Shown piece by piece: positions 8,852 through 16,862 of a DNA stretch of 55,125 nt. The stretch is from an uncultured Acidobacteriota bacterium (GTDB lineage Bacteria > Acidobacteriota > Terriglobia > UBA7540). The DNA is taken from NCBI GenBank assembly GCA_937900045.1, contig CALCEB010000238.1, forward strand, positions 1 to 55,125, written 5' to 3'. The notes beneath the pieces were generated by a model. The model was not told the DNA's origin, did no database searches, and worked only from the letters and a program-made list of their open reading frames with translations. Both the position numbers and the translations under genes were made by a program. Positions within the stretch are counted from its first letter, which is position 1. Each line of letters begins with the position of its first letter.

Positions 8852-9016
8852 ATTGCAAAGGCGGCAATCCACATCTTGATCTTTGGCAAACTCCCATGCC
8901 TGAACTGCGCCTCTGCCTTAAATCAACCGCCCTTGAGTTCTTTGACAAAATAAACCAGAATATGAAAGTTGCGGGGGGACTATTCGAGGCGCTGCTGCGG
9001 CTCGAATCACGTTCAA

Positions 9017-9451
9017 TCACGCTGTCAGGTCAATCGAGGTAGCCGCCGATGGAAGGCCGGTGGTGGCGCCTGCCGCCAGGCCGGCCGCACCCAGGATGGA
9101 ACTGAGCATTTGTGAAGCCGAGCCGTGATGATGATGGTAGGCCTGGGTGGCCTTATGTTGCAAATCCTGCTGAAGAGTTGCCATGTCCTTCTGGGCTGCC
9201 GTAAGGTTCCCGGATTTCAGGTCCTGTCCCAGCGCGCTGAATGCCTGGCTCACCGGACTGTTGCTGGAGGTTTGTGCGATTGAAGGCGCGTTTTGGGCCA
9301 GAGTGCTGTAATCCTGCTGCGCCTGGGTCAAATCGCCAGCCTCCAGGGCCTGAGCTAATTCCTGAAAAGTTGTCTGGGCAGGCTGGGAGTTGCTTTGCAG
9401 GCTGGTGGGTTGGAACAGATTGCTGCTTGAAGCGATGCACGAAACTGACAT
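9017..9451 (-). CDS. Small hypothetical protein with an internal repeat, behind a sigma-54-like promoter
   Basis: 144 residues, rich in Ala, Gln and Ser. An approximately 25-residue helical unit occurs twice: FQELAQALEAGDLTQAQQDY at about 28-47 and FSALGQDLKSGNLTAAQKDM at about 70-89. A His cluster (YHHHHG) follows, then an Ala/Gly-rich hydrophobic tail (SSILGAAGLAAGATTGLP). There is no classical signal peptide. Similar small proteins with the unit 'xALxxGDLxxAQxDYxxL' are annotated as hypothetical in Acidobacteriota (from memory). The function is unknown; the helical units could form a small TPR-like fold. A near-consensus sigma-54 promoter lies about 150 bp upstream. Confidence 0.65.
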   Translation of the reverse strand: MSVSCIASSSNLFQPTSLQSNSQPAQTTFQELAQALEAGDLTQAQQDYSTLAQNAPSIAQTSSNSPVSQAFSALGQDLKSGNLTAAQKDMATLQQDLQHKATQAYHHHHGSASQMLSSILGAAGLAAGATTGLPSAATSIDLTA

Positions 9452-9791
9452 GACTTACCTCGCGAGTCGAGAATTACAAATGACGGTGACGGCCTCTCTT
9501 GTAGAGGCTGTGTCCCCGCTGGCATCCTTGGGTGCCCTTGCAAGGCCACATAAAATGAAGCTACGGCAACCTCAACAGCAGACGGCGTCACAGTTATTTG
9601 CATTCCCCAGTAAGAGCAAGGCACGTGCCAGACAGTCTTGACCCTTGTGTTATTACAAATTATTGATTCTGCACGGGTTGGATGAATCACTCGATCAGTG
9701 CGGCGGCGCGCTCAAGTCGAACTGGGCAATAAACCTCTCCGCTGTAGGTTTGGACCCGGCAAGACTTGCCCTGCAACCGGATACAGCCACC
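9452..9791. other. 340-bp intergenic region
   Basis: Contains the long 5' leader and sigma-54-like promoter of the minus-strand gene ending at 9451 and the 3' flank of the LacI gene. I see no open frame with convincing coding character. Confidence 0.4.
9615..9631 (-). promoter_or_regulatory. Sigma-54 (-24/-12) type promoter
   Basis: The minus strand reads CTGGCACGTGCCTTGCT. It matches the RpoN consensus TGGCACG-N4-TTGCW with the obligatory 10 bp between the GG and GC dinucleotides. The predicted start is near 9603, about 150 nt before the small repeat-protein gene. Sigma-54 promoters need an AAA+ enhancer-binding activator; none is encoded in the window. Confidence 0.55.
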
Positions 9792-10823
9792 CTAAGTTCC
9801 TGACAACGAAACCTGCGTTTTCCTGCCCCGCGCTTGGGCGGTGGATTTTCGGATGATGAGTTGCGTATCCACCACGTACTCGGCCCCTTTGTGGTTCTTG
9901 GAGGTCAGGATTCGCTGCAATGCCTTGAATGCCACCCTGCCGAGTTCCTCACGGGAGAGGACGGACGTGGTCAGCGGTGGATAGGCAAAGTGGGCCAAGT
10001 CAATATCGTCGAATCCCACTACGGAAACTTCGCCCGGCACCTCCACTCCAGCCTCTCTCAAAGCCTGAAGCACACCAATGGCGGTTAGATCATTACTGCA
10101 AAGAATCGCCGATGGAAGCGGCGATTGCGACAAGATGATGCGAGCCGCCTCTGCCCCTCCGTCTGCCCGGTGATTGCCTTCCAGCGTACGTTCGGAAGAT
10201 AGCCCCCACTTTTCAAGATTTTCGATGAATGCGTTGCGGCGGAGATTGGCAGAGCGAAGCGTTTTCGGGCCGGAAATGAAAGCGAAATCCTGGTGCCCCA
10301 GCTCGCGAAGGTGGGAAATGGCCTGGCTGATTCCACGGGAGTAATCGACTCGGATGTTACTCATCCACGGCTGGACCTCGCCCACGTCGAGAAAAACGAC
10401 CGCCACCTCATTTGAGGCCAGTTCTTGGGCGAGTTCAGGATCCATTTCCGAGGTCATTACGGCGACACCCGGGGCCTTGTTCTCAATCATCCTACGTACC
10501 GCAGCCCGGATGCGCTGGGGCTCATAATTAGTGTTACAGAGAAAAAGGTCCTTCCCCTTTTCGAGGGCCACGGACTCGAAGCTCTTGATGATTTCCGGGA
10601 AGAAGGGATTGCAGATGTCGGAGACGATCAGGCCGAAGAAGTCGCTATGTCCGCGAGCCAAGCGCCTGGCATGAGCGTTCTTGTAGAATCCGAGGTGCTG
10701 AATGGCTTCGAAAATCCGCTTTTGAGTTTCCGGCGCGACGTGGCGGGTCTTGTTGAGCACGTGGGAAACAGTGGTGACAGAAACCCCGGCCCGGTGTGCC
10801 ACTTGCTTCATGCTTGCCGCCAT
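9792..10823 (-). CDS. LacI-family transcriptional regulator, intact
   Basis: 343 residues of full family length. The helix-turn-helix and hinge occupy the first 60 residues (MKQVAHRAGVSVTTVSHVLN, then QHLGFYKNAHARRLARG). The periplasmic-binding-protein-like sensor domain follows, with DICNPFFPEII, the VAVVFLDV strand, LRELGHQDFAFISGP, AILCSNDLTAIGVLQAL and VSVVGFDDIDLAHFAYPPLTT. The ATG has a GAGGAG ribosome binding site. It is divergent from a TonB-dependent receptor whose promoter carries a LacI-type operator, so the likely role is repression of that receptor in the absence of a sugar-type inducer. The effector is unknown. It is distinct from the LacI remnant at 3.5 kb. Confidence 0.92.
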   Translation of the reverse strand: MAASMKQVAHRAGVSVTTVSHVLNKTRHVAPETQKRIFEAIQHLGFYKNAHARRLARGHSDFFGLIVSDICNPFFPEIIKSFESVALEKGKDLFLCNTNYEPQRIRAAVRRMIENKAPGVAVMTSEMDPELAQELASNEVAVVFLDVGEVQPWMSNIRVDYSRGISQAISHLRELGHQDFAFISGPKTLRSANLRRNAFIENLEKWGLSSERTLEGNHRADGGAEAARIILSQSPLPSAILCSNDLTAIGVLQALREAGVEVPGEVSVVGFDDIDLAHFAYPPLTTSVLSREELGRVAFKALQRILTSKNHKGAEYVVDTQLIIRKSTAQARGRKTQVSLSGT

Positions 10824-10930
10824 AGTTCGTTCTCCTCTTTACACCGGGTACTGGCAACTTTCATGGCCACCCGAAGGACCAGCAAATGGTGGCTTCACCA
10901 ACACCCAGCCGCGCCCTTATTTATCAATAG

Positions 10931-10946
10931 GTTGGCTCTGGCCAAC
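10931..10946. promoter_or_regulatory. Inverted repeat upstream of the lacI-type gene
   Basis: GTTGGC-TCTG-GCCAAC, a perfect 6+4+6 inverted repeat about 110 bp before the repressor start and 115 bp before the receptor promoter. It could be an auxiliary operator or a binding site for another regulator. It lacks the central CG of typical LacI operators. Confidence 0.3.
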
Positions 10947-11043
10947 TACCGTCAGTACATTCTTCCTTCCTGGCCAAAACCTGCCCTATAGCGATGCCAG
11001 CAAGCCGCTTCAATAAATTAGGAGCATAACCAAAAAAAATCTA

Positions 11044-11073
11044 TTGACACCATACAATTCACTATGCTACAAA
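11044..11073 (+). promoter_or_regulatory. Sigma-70 promoter of the first TonB receptor
   Basis: TTGACA at 11044-11049, 18-bp spacer, extended -10 (TGC before TACAAA at 11068-11073). The predicted start is near 11080, giving a leader of about 150 nt. Confidence 0.6.
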
Positions 11074-11086
11074 GCAAGCGTAATCG

Positions 11087-11098
11087 GCAAGCGTTTGC
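11087..11098. promoter_or_regulatory. LacI-type operator downstream of the receptor promoter
   Basis: GCAAGCGTTTGC, nearly palindromic around a central CG. With its flanks it matches the PurR-type site ACGCAAACGTTTGCGT at 13 of 16 positions. It lies at about +7 to +18 of the predicted transcript, a classical roadblock position for a LacI-family repressor such as the one encoded divergently. GCAAGCG also occurs at 11074-11080 as a direct repeat. Confidence 0.55.
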
Positions 11099-11233
11099 GT
11101 GAAGAGTCCCTGTCTTTTTTGCTTCCTTTCGCCGGGTTGGGGAGTTCCGACATTTATCTTCGTTTGAGGACCATGGGCTTCAGCCCCGCTGGGAATTGCC
11201 CGTGGGCGCAGGATCGGAATCAAGGAGGATGAA

Positions 11234-14200
11234 ATGAAGCTCGGCGTAAACAGAAGTTTATCGTGGGTTGCCCATTTTGTTGCGATGGCGCTCCTGGTGA
11301 TGATTTTTGGAGTCACTGGTGCTTATAGCCAGGTGGACACTGGCGCGATTCAGGGAACCGTGAAGGACCAGTCGGGCGGCGTAATCCCCGGCGCCACGGT
11401 GACCCTGACCAACGAAGGAACGGGCTTGAAATTGACCGCCAAGACCGGAGGCTCCGGCGATTACAATTTCACGCCGATCCGGATCGGAACCTACACCGTC
11501 TCCGCGGAGTACAAAGGCTTCCAACGCGTTGACCAGAAGCACATTACTGTTCAACTACAGCAGCAGGTAGTTGTCAATATTACCTTACCACCCGGCCAAG
11601 TTACTCAAACGGTGGAGGTCACTGGCGCCCCGCCCGCTTTGCAAACCACCAATGCCTCGGTGGGCCAGGTGATCGGCCAGCGCCAAGTGAATGATCTGCC
11701 CTTGAACGGCAGGAATTATACCTTCCTCGCCCAGCTTTCGGCAGGCGTCACGCAGGGCCAGCCGAACACTCGCGGCCTTAATGCGACTGGTGACTTCTCC
11801 GCCAATGGCACCCGCCCAGCGCAGAACGACTATTTGCTCGACGGCATGGATGACAACGCCGATCTCGTCGACTTTCTAAACGGTACGGCTTATGTAGTTC
11901 GCCCGCCGGTGGACGCTATCCAGGAATTCAAAGTGCAGACCAGCGATTTCTCCGCGGAGCTGGGCCGGGCCGGTGGCGCTGTGTTGAACGCCACGCTCAA
12001 GTCCGGCACCAACCAGTATCACGGTGATGTCTGGGAATTTATGCGCAATAGCGGGCTGGATGCCGCCAACTTCTTTGAGAACTCCAACGGCCAGCCAAAG
12101 GGAGAGTTCCGGCAGAACCAGTTCGGTGGCACTATTGGCGGTCCTCTCACCATCCCCCACATTTACAACGGCAAGGACAAGACTTTCTTCTTTGCCGATT
12201 ACGAGGGAACCCGCATCCGGCAGGCAAGTCCGTTCGTGAACACAGTGCCCACGGCAGTTGAGCGCGCGTCCGGATATACCGACTTCTCTCAGTTGATCGC
12301 TGCCCAGTCTGGCACGCAGACGGACTTGCTCGGCCGGTCATTCCCTCTCGGGTCCATTTTGAATCCCCAAACAACGAGACCCGTGACCGCCGGGCAGGTG
12401 GATCCGGTTACCGGAAAAGTGGCAACCGGCACCGGGTACGTTCGCGATCCTTTTCCCGGAAACATCATTCCAGCCTCACTGATTGACCCTAACGCCGTCA
12501 AACTTCTAAACCTGTTCCCGGCTCCAACCAACGGACAGGTTTTCAACAACAACACCACTGATCCCGTCATTGATGACAGGATCGACCAGTTTGACGTTCG
12601 CGTGGACCACAACTTCAGTGACAAGGACCAGATTTTTGGGGCCGTCAGCTATTCCAACGAGCCCACCTTCAAGCCCGGCCCTTTCCTAGGAATTGCTGAC
12701 GGCGGCGCCTTCAATGAAGGCTTGCAGACCGCCGCCACCACCACCGACGTCCTCAGCGAGACCCATTCCTTCTCGCCCACTCTGATTAATGAAGCGCGCT
12801 TGGGTTTCACCCGCATTGGCACTTCGCGGATTCAACCCAATGGCACGAATCTGACCAATATTCCTGGCCAGTTCGGAATCCAGGATATCCCTCAGATTCC
12901 GCTCAACGGCGGCTTGCCCGCATTTGGCTTTTCCGGATTGAGTACATTGGGCAGTAACGCTTTCCTGCCCTCTGTAGAATACAACTCCACCATTCAGGCG
13001 ACTGAAAACCTGACCAAGGTCTACAACACTCACACCTTCAAAGGCGGGTTTGAATTCCAGCACGTAAAGTTTGCCACTCTCCAACCCCCCTGGTCGCGCG
13101 GCCAATTCAACTTCAACGGCGTCTACAACGAGGTTCCGGGTGATAGTAATGGTAACACTGGGATTGCGCAGTTTGTACAAATGCAAACACCCACAACCGT
13201 GCCGAATGGCATCAACAATTCGGGTGGCGCAAACTTCGTCTTCGCCTCAAACATCGCTAATACCGATGACGGCCGCCAGCTTTACGGGACCTACTTCAAC
13301 GATGATTGGAAAGCGACTCCAAAACTGACATTGAATTTGGGTGTGCGGTGGGATTACTTCGGCCAGGTTTATGAAAACTTCGGCGCCCAGGCCAACTTTG
13401 TTCCTGGCGCGCCGGGTTCGGCCCAGTATTTGATCCCCACGCAACGGTGCAATAATTCCAAGAGCCCGCTCTCCACTTCTTTCCAAACGCTGACCGCAAA
13501 GGACGGCATCAAGATCGTCTGTTCCAGCAACCAGGCGCTGGCAAATTCACAGCTCTCGAACTTCGCACCGCGCCTGGGTTTCGCCTACCAAGCTACCCCG
13601 AAGTTGGTGGTGCGGGGCGGCTACGGTATTTTCTATGACGGCTTTGAAAACCGCGGATATAGTCCTAACCTTGGGGAAAACTATCCCTTCCAGTTCCAAT
13701 TCCATTTCCCCAACCCCGATCCCGCGCATCCCATCACTTTCGGCAATGGTGGTCTGGCAACGCCCGAATCAGGTTTCTCTGGCATTCCCTTAAACCCTTT
13801 ATTGGTTGACGCTTCAGGATTGTCCCTTGAGGGCGGCCAGTTCAATTATGTCACACCCTACACCGAGGATTACAATTTTACGTTCGAGTATGAATTGTCT
13901 CGAAACCAGACTTTCACGCTGGGCTATGTAGGAAACCAGGCGCACAACCTTGAGGTGTTTCCCGGGGCCAATCCGGATTCGGTCATCTTGCCGCCCGCGT
14001 TGAATGCGCAGAATTATGTTCCATTTCCTGATTTCGCGCGTAATTCGAGTCACTACGCAACAGAAGGCTTTAGCAATTACAACTCCGTGCAAGCCACCTT
14101 CCAACGCCGATTCAGCAGTGGGCTGAATGTGCTCGCCAATTACACTTTCTCCAAGTGTTTAACCACGGCTCGCGACTTGCTGAACGGGGACATTGGCGGC

Positions 14201-14875
14201 TACCGCGCGCCCTACCTGCCCGGCTTCGGATTGCAGCAAGACCTCGGCCTTTGCGACTTCGACATTCCCAACGTCGTCCACTTCAGCGGAGGGTACCAAC
14301 TTCCAGTGGGCAAGGGTCAACATTTCCTTACCAATGCCAGCGGGGTCGTCAACCAACTGCTTGGCGGCTGGCAGACTTACTGGATTCTGACCCTTCAGGA
14401 TGGCACGCCGTTCACCATCGGCTGCCCGGCGGGTACAACCGCAGATTTTGGCTGTAACGCCTTCCTGGTGCCGGGGCAAGCCATTCACGGTAACGGAGAC
14501 CACAACGTTAACCACTGGATGAACCCCGCAGCGTTTTCACAACCACCGGTGGCCGCGGCAATCTCAAGCACGGACTTTGCTGCGCTGGGCGGCGCGCCAA
14601 CGCAATTGCTCGGACCCGGATTCCACCGCCTCGACTTCTCATTGTTCAAGGAAATTAAGACGACTGAGAACACCCACCTGGAGTTTCGCTGCGAGGTGTT
14701 TAACTTGACCAACACGCCTCAATTTGGCAACCCTGGATTTGGCGGCAACGGTGTAATTGCAGCGCCTGGCGCCACCGACTTCACCAACCTCGCCAATTTC
14801 GGTAAGATCCTGGCAACACAGGACGGCGCATTCGATCAACGTGAAATCCAGTTCGCGCTGAAATTCTATTGGTAG
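11234..14875 (+). CDS. TonB-dependent receptor, Oar-like, with carboxypeptidase-regulatory-like domain
   Basis: 1213 residues. The start is firm: AAGGAGG lies six bases before the ATG. A signal peptide (about residues 1-33) is followed by the beta-sandwich CarboxypepD_reg-like domain (about 37-125; TGAIQGTVKDQSGGVIPGATV, YTVSAEYKGF). A plug region follows (NDLPLNGRNYTFLAQLSAGV, LLDGMDDNADL, VDAIQEFKVQTSDFSAELGR), then a long outer-membrane beta-barrel ending in the aromatic C-terminal signature FALKFYW. Such Oar-like receptors bring large oligosaccharides or other bulky ligands across the outer membrane. No SusD-type lipoprotein is adjacent. A LacI repressor and operator upstream suggest a carbohydrate ligand (inference). 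Confidence 0.92.
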   Translation: MKLGVNRSLSWVAHFVAMALLVMIFGVTGAYSQVDTGAIQGTVKDQSGGVIPGATVTLTNEGTGLKLTAKTGGSGDYNFTPIRIGTYTVSAEYKGFQRVDQKHITVQLQQQVVVNITLPPGQVTQTVEVTGAPPALQTTNASVGQVIGQRQVNDLPLNGRNYTFLAQLSAGVTQGQPNTRGLNATGDFSANGTRPAQNDYLLDGMDDNADLVDFLNGTAYVVRPPVDAIQEFKVQTSDFSAELGRAGGAVLNATLKSGTNQYHGDVWEFMRNSGLDAANFFENSNGQPKGEFRQNQFGGTIGGPLTIPHIYNGKDKTFFFADYEGTRIRQASPFVNTVPTAVERASGYTDFSQLIAAQSGTQTDLLGRSFPLGSILNPQTTRPVTAGQVDPVTGKVATGTGYVRDPFPGNIIPASLIDPNAVKLLNLFPAPTNGQVFNNNTTDPVIDDRIDQFDVRVDHNFSDKDQIFGAVSYSNEPTFKPGPFLGIADGGAFNEGLQTAATTTDVLSETHSFSPTLINEARLGFTRIGTSRIQPNGTNLTNIPGQFGIQDIPQIPLNGGLPAFGFSGLSTLGSNAFLPSVEYNSTIQATENLTKVYNTHTFKGGFEFQHVKFATLQPPWSRGQFNFNGVYNEVPGDSNGNTGIAQFVQMQTPTTVPNGINNSGGANFVFASNIANTDDGRQLYGTYFNDDWKATPKLTLNLGVRWDYFGQVYENFGAQANFVPGAPGSAQYLIPTQRCNNSKSPLSTSFQTLTAKDGIKIVCSSNQALANSQLSNFAPRLGFAYQATPKLVVRGGYGIFYDGFENRGYSPNLGENYPFQFQFHFPNPDPAHPITFGNGGLATPESGFSGIPLNPLLVDASGLSLEGGQFNYVTPYTEDYNFTFEYELSRNQTFTLGYVGNQAHNLEVFPGANPDSVILPPALNAQNYVPFPDFARNSSHYATEGFSNYNSVQATFQRRFSSGLNVLANYTFSKCLTTARDLLNGDIGGYRAPYLPGFGLQQDLGLCDFDIPNVVHFSGGYQLPVGKGQHFLTNASGVVNQLLGGWQTYWILTLQDGTPFTIGCPAGTTADFGCNAFLVPGQAIHGNGDHNVNHWMNPAAFSQPPVAAAISSTDFAALGGAPTQLLGPGFHRLDFSLFKEIKTTENTHLEFRCEVFNLTNTPQFGNPGFGGNGVIAAPGATDFTNLANFGKILATQDGAFDQREIQFALKFYW

Positions 14876-14907
14876 GATCGGACCTATTACCCGCATGTAT
14901 CGGGCTT

Positions 14908-14932
14908 GGATTCCCGCTTTCGCGGGAATGAC
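14908..14932. repeat. 25-bp hairpin repeat, copy 1 (dRS3-like)
   Basis: Core hairpin TTCCCGC-TTTC-GCGGGAA inside a 25-bp unit that recurs identically at 43142-43166. The core fits the pattern ATTCCC-N8-GGGAAT known as dRS3 in Neisseria and common as an intergenic repeat elsewhere. Confidence 0.6.
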
Positions 14933-15074
14933 AGTAGGGGTAGGGCCGCCGCGGCGACAGCCCGTCTGTGTGCAACCGACGCTATCGGGCTACGTAGGGA
15001 CGGGTCTCGTGCCCGCCGGTTTCCGGTTACACGGTAGTCATTGGCAACTGCAAGGTTTGCGCCTAAGAGCTGTC

Positions 15075-15106
15075 AAGGGCGTTCGGCATGCCGGGCGCCC
15101 TTTTTT
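15075..15106 (+). terminator. Intrinsic terminator downstream of the first TonB receptor
   Basis: AAGGGCG (15075-15081) pairs with CGCCCTT (15096-15102) around an inner CGGCATGCCG palindrome, followed by a T tract to 15106. It lies about 200 bp beyond the receptor stop codon; the stretch between holds the 25-bp hairpin repeat and no gene. Confidence 0.7.
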
Positions 15107-15149
15107 ATTGGACCGGGAAGTAGTGCAAAAGTATCCTTCAATTTGATGA

Positions 15150-15308
15150 TCAGCCAGCGACCCGCGCATTCATTTTGGCTTGGGACAGCGCAAGAGCATC
15201 GATTGTCTTAGGGTCTAATGGCCAAGCGGCGCGATCCAGAAACTTGAGAATGTGCCAGTGAACCGGATCATCGCCGTAAAGAGGGCGTTGGGATTGTGCC
15301 CCGGTCAT
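15150..15308 (-). CDS. Possible 52-residue protein or gene-end remnant
   Basis: A short frame from ATG 15308 to TGA 15150, 41 bp downstream of the minus-strand TPR gene. The sequence (YGDDPVHWHILKFLDRAAWP in the middle, ending SQAKMNARVAG) looks protein-like rather than random. I do not recognise the family. AGGA is only two bases before the ATG, a poor spacing, so it may be the preserved C-terminus of a lost gene or a small translated frame. Confidence 0.3.
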   Translation of the reverse strand: MTGAQSQRPLYGDDPVHWHILKFLDRAAWPLDPKTIDALALSQAKMNARVAG

Positions 15309-15349
15309 TTCCTAAAGTTGCGGCCGAATAAAACCTCGTACCGAGGGAC

Positions 15350-16789
15350 TCAGTGCTTGTCTTGGCTCTGGCTTCTTGACGTCAATACAAACTCCATGAT
15401 CTCACTACGCTGCTTCTCGCTTTCTGCCGTCTGGACCTCGTGCAGCTTGGAAAACGTCTGAAATTCCTGTTGGGCTTCATCCTTCTTCCCGGTCCGGACC
15501 AAGGCTTGTGCCAGCCGGTAATGGGCGTCTGCGAGGTTGGGTTGAAGCTTGATCGCCTGCCGGTATTGCTCGATGGCCTCCGGGTATTGGCGGAGCTGGG
15601 CAAAGAGGATGCCGAGTTGCAGATGGGCGTCTGGAAAAGATGGATTGATCGACACACTCCTCTTCAAGAGATCTTCGATCTTGGGTAAGCCGGCGGGTTT
15701 CCCCTGAGTGCGGAACGCTTTCCAAAGGCACAAGGCGTAGTAGTACAGCGCCCGAGAATTATGGGGTTGCAATTGAACAAACCGGCCGAATCTCTCAGTC
15801 ACGGCTTGGGCCTGGACGGGTGAAATGTCGTAGGTTTTGCCAAGGAACATGTAGGGCCGGGGATCGGCAGGGTTTAGATCGATGGCGCGGCAGAAGGCGC
15901 TAATCGCCTCTTGATAATGCGTCCGGGAATAAAGCGCAATGCCCAGCCCAATCTCCATTCTGGGTGATTGCGGAAAGAGTTGCGCGCCACGGCTGAAAAC
16001 TTGAACGGCCGCCGTCAGCGTGTGGTGCAGAAGGAGCTCGCTTCCCCAATCGAAGATGTTGCTTTCGCTGGGGTCCATGTGCGCGGCGAGCTGGTATTCG
16101 TTCTCGGCCTGGAGGTACTGACCAGTTTTCTCATCCGCGCTGGCCAGCAAGGAGTGCAAGTCTGCCGCATTATGGTGGCTCAGCGCCCGTTGAAGACTCG
16201 CTTTAGCGGCGGTGTATTGGCCGGTCTTGATTTCGGCAAGAGCAAGGTCATAGGCGTTATTGTAGGCAGCAGGATCGATTTGAGCGGCTTTTTGGAGGTA
16301 GGGAATGGCGGCGGCCAGCTTCCTGGCCTGGATAAAGAACTCGCCGAAATTGTGATTGGTGTCAAAGTTGTCTGGTTCGAGCTCTGCCGCCTTCTTGAAT
16401 TCAGCCTCGGCCTGGACGTTCTGGTGGAGGGCAAGAAGGTTCGTGCCCAGATGCATTCGAGCCTCTGCGGATTGCGGCTTCAAGCGCACCGCTTTGGCGA
16501 AATAACCACCTGCTTCTGCGTTCCTATCTTGCCCCGCGCAGACCAGACCCATCAGTTCATTGATTTCAAAGTCATTCGGAACTTGCTGGATGAGGGTCGT
16601 AAGGACTTGGCGGGCTTGGCCGTACTTCTGAGCTTGATAAAGGCTCACAGCGGTTTGGAATTGCCGGTTCAGATTGACTTCACTGCCGTTTTGGAATTGG
16701 CCCCAGCAAAGCGATGGTGGAAAGGCAATGCTGACCAGCAGAACCGCGAACCAAGGTGCCGCTAGGTTGATTTTGATCTTGCCTCGCAT
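15350..16789 (-). CDS. Exported TPR-repeat protein
   Basis: 479 residues from ATG 16789 (MRGKIKINLAAPWFAVLLVS). An upstream ATG at 16846 would add 19 residues before the signal peptide, so the internal start is preferred. After the signal peptide (cleavage near CWGQ) nearly the whole protein is TPR units, e.g. YLQKAAQIDPAAYNNAYDLA and YPEAIEQYRQAIKLQPNLAD. It is probably a periplasmic or outer-membrane-associated scaffold. It is divergent from another TPR gene, and their most upstream possible starts lie only 16 bp apart. Confidence 0.8.
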   Translation of the reverse strand: MRGKIKINLAAPWFAVLLVSIAFPPSLCWGQFQNGSEVNLNRQFQTAVSLYQAQKYGQARQVLTTLIQQVPNDFEINELMGLVCAGQDRNAEAGGYFAKAVRLKPQSAEARMHLGTNLLALHQNVQAEAEFKKAAELEPDNFDTNHNFGEFFIQARKLAAAIPYLQKAAQIDPAAYNNAYDLALAEIKTGQYTAAKASLQRALSHHNAADLHSLLASADEKTGQYLQAENEYQLAAHMDPSESNIFDWGSELLLHHTLTAAVQVFSRGAQLFPQSPRMEIGLGIALYSRTHYQEAISAFCRAIDLNPADPRPYMFLGKTYDISPVQAQAVTERFGRFVQLQPHNSRALYYYALCLWKAFRTQGKPAGLPKIEDLLKRSVSINPSFPDAHLQLGILFAQLRQYPEAIEQYRQAIKLQPNLADAHYRLAQALVRTGKKDEAQQEFQTFSKLHEVQTAESEKQRSEIMEFVLTSRSQSQDKH

Positions 16790-16862
16790 GAACCGAATTC
16801 TAGCCTTCACCCGCTGGGATGGCAAATGGATTTGATCGAGGTACAATCAAGGATCAAAGATC

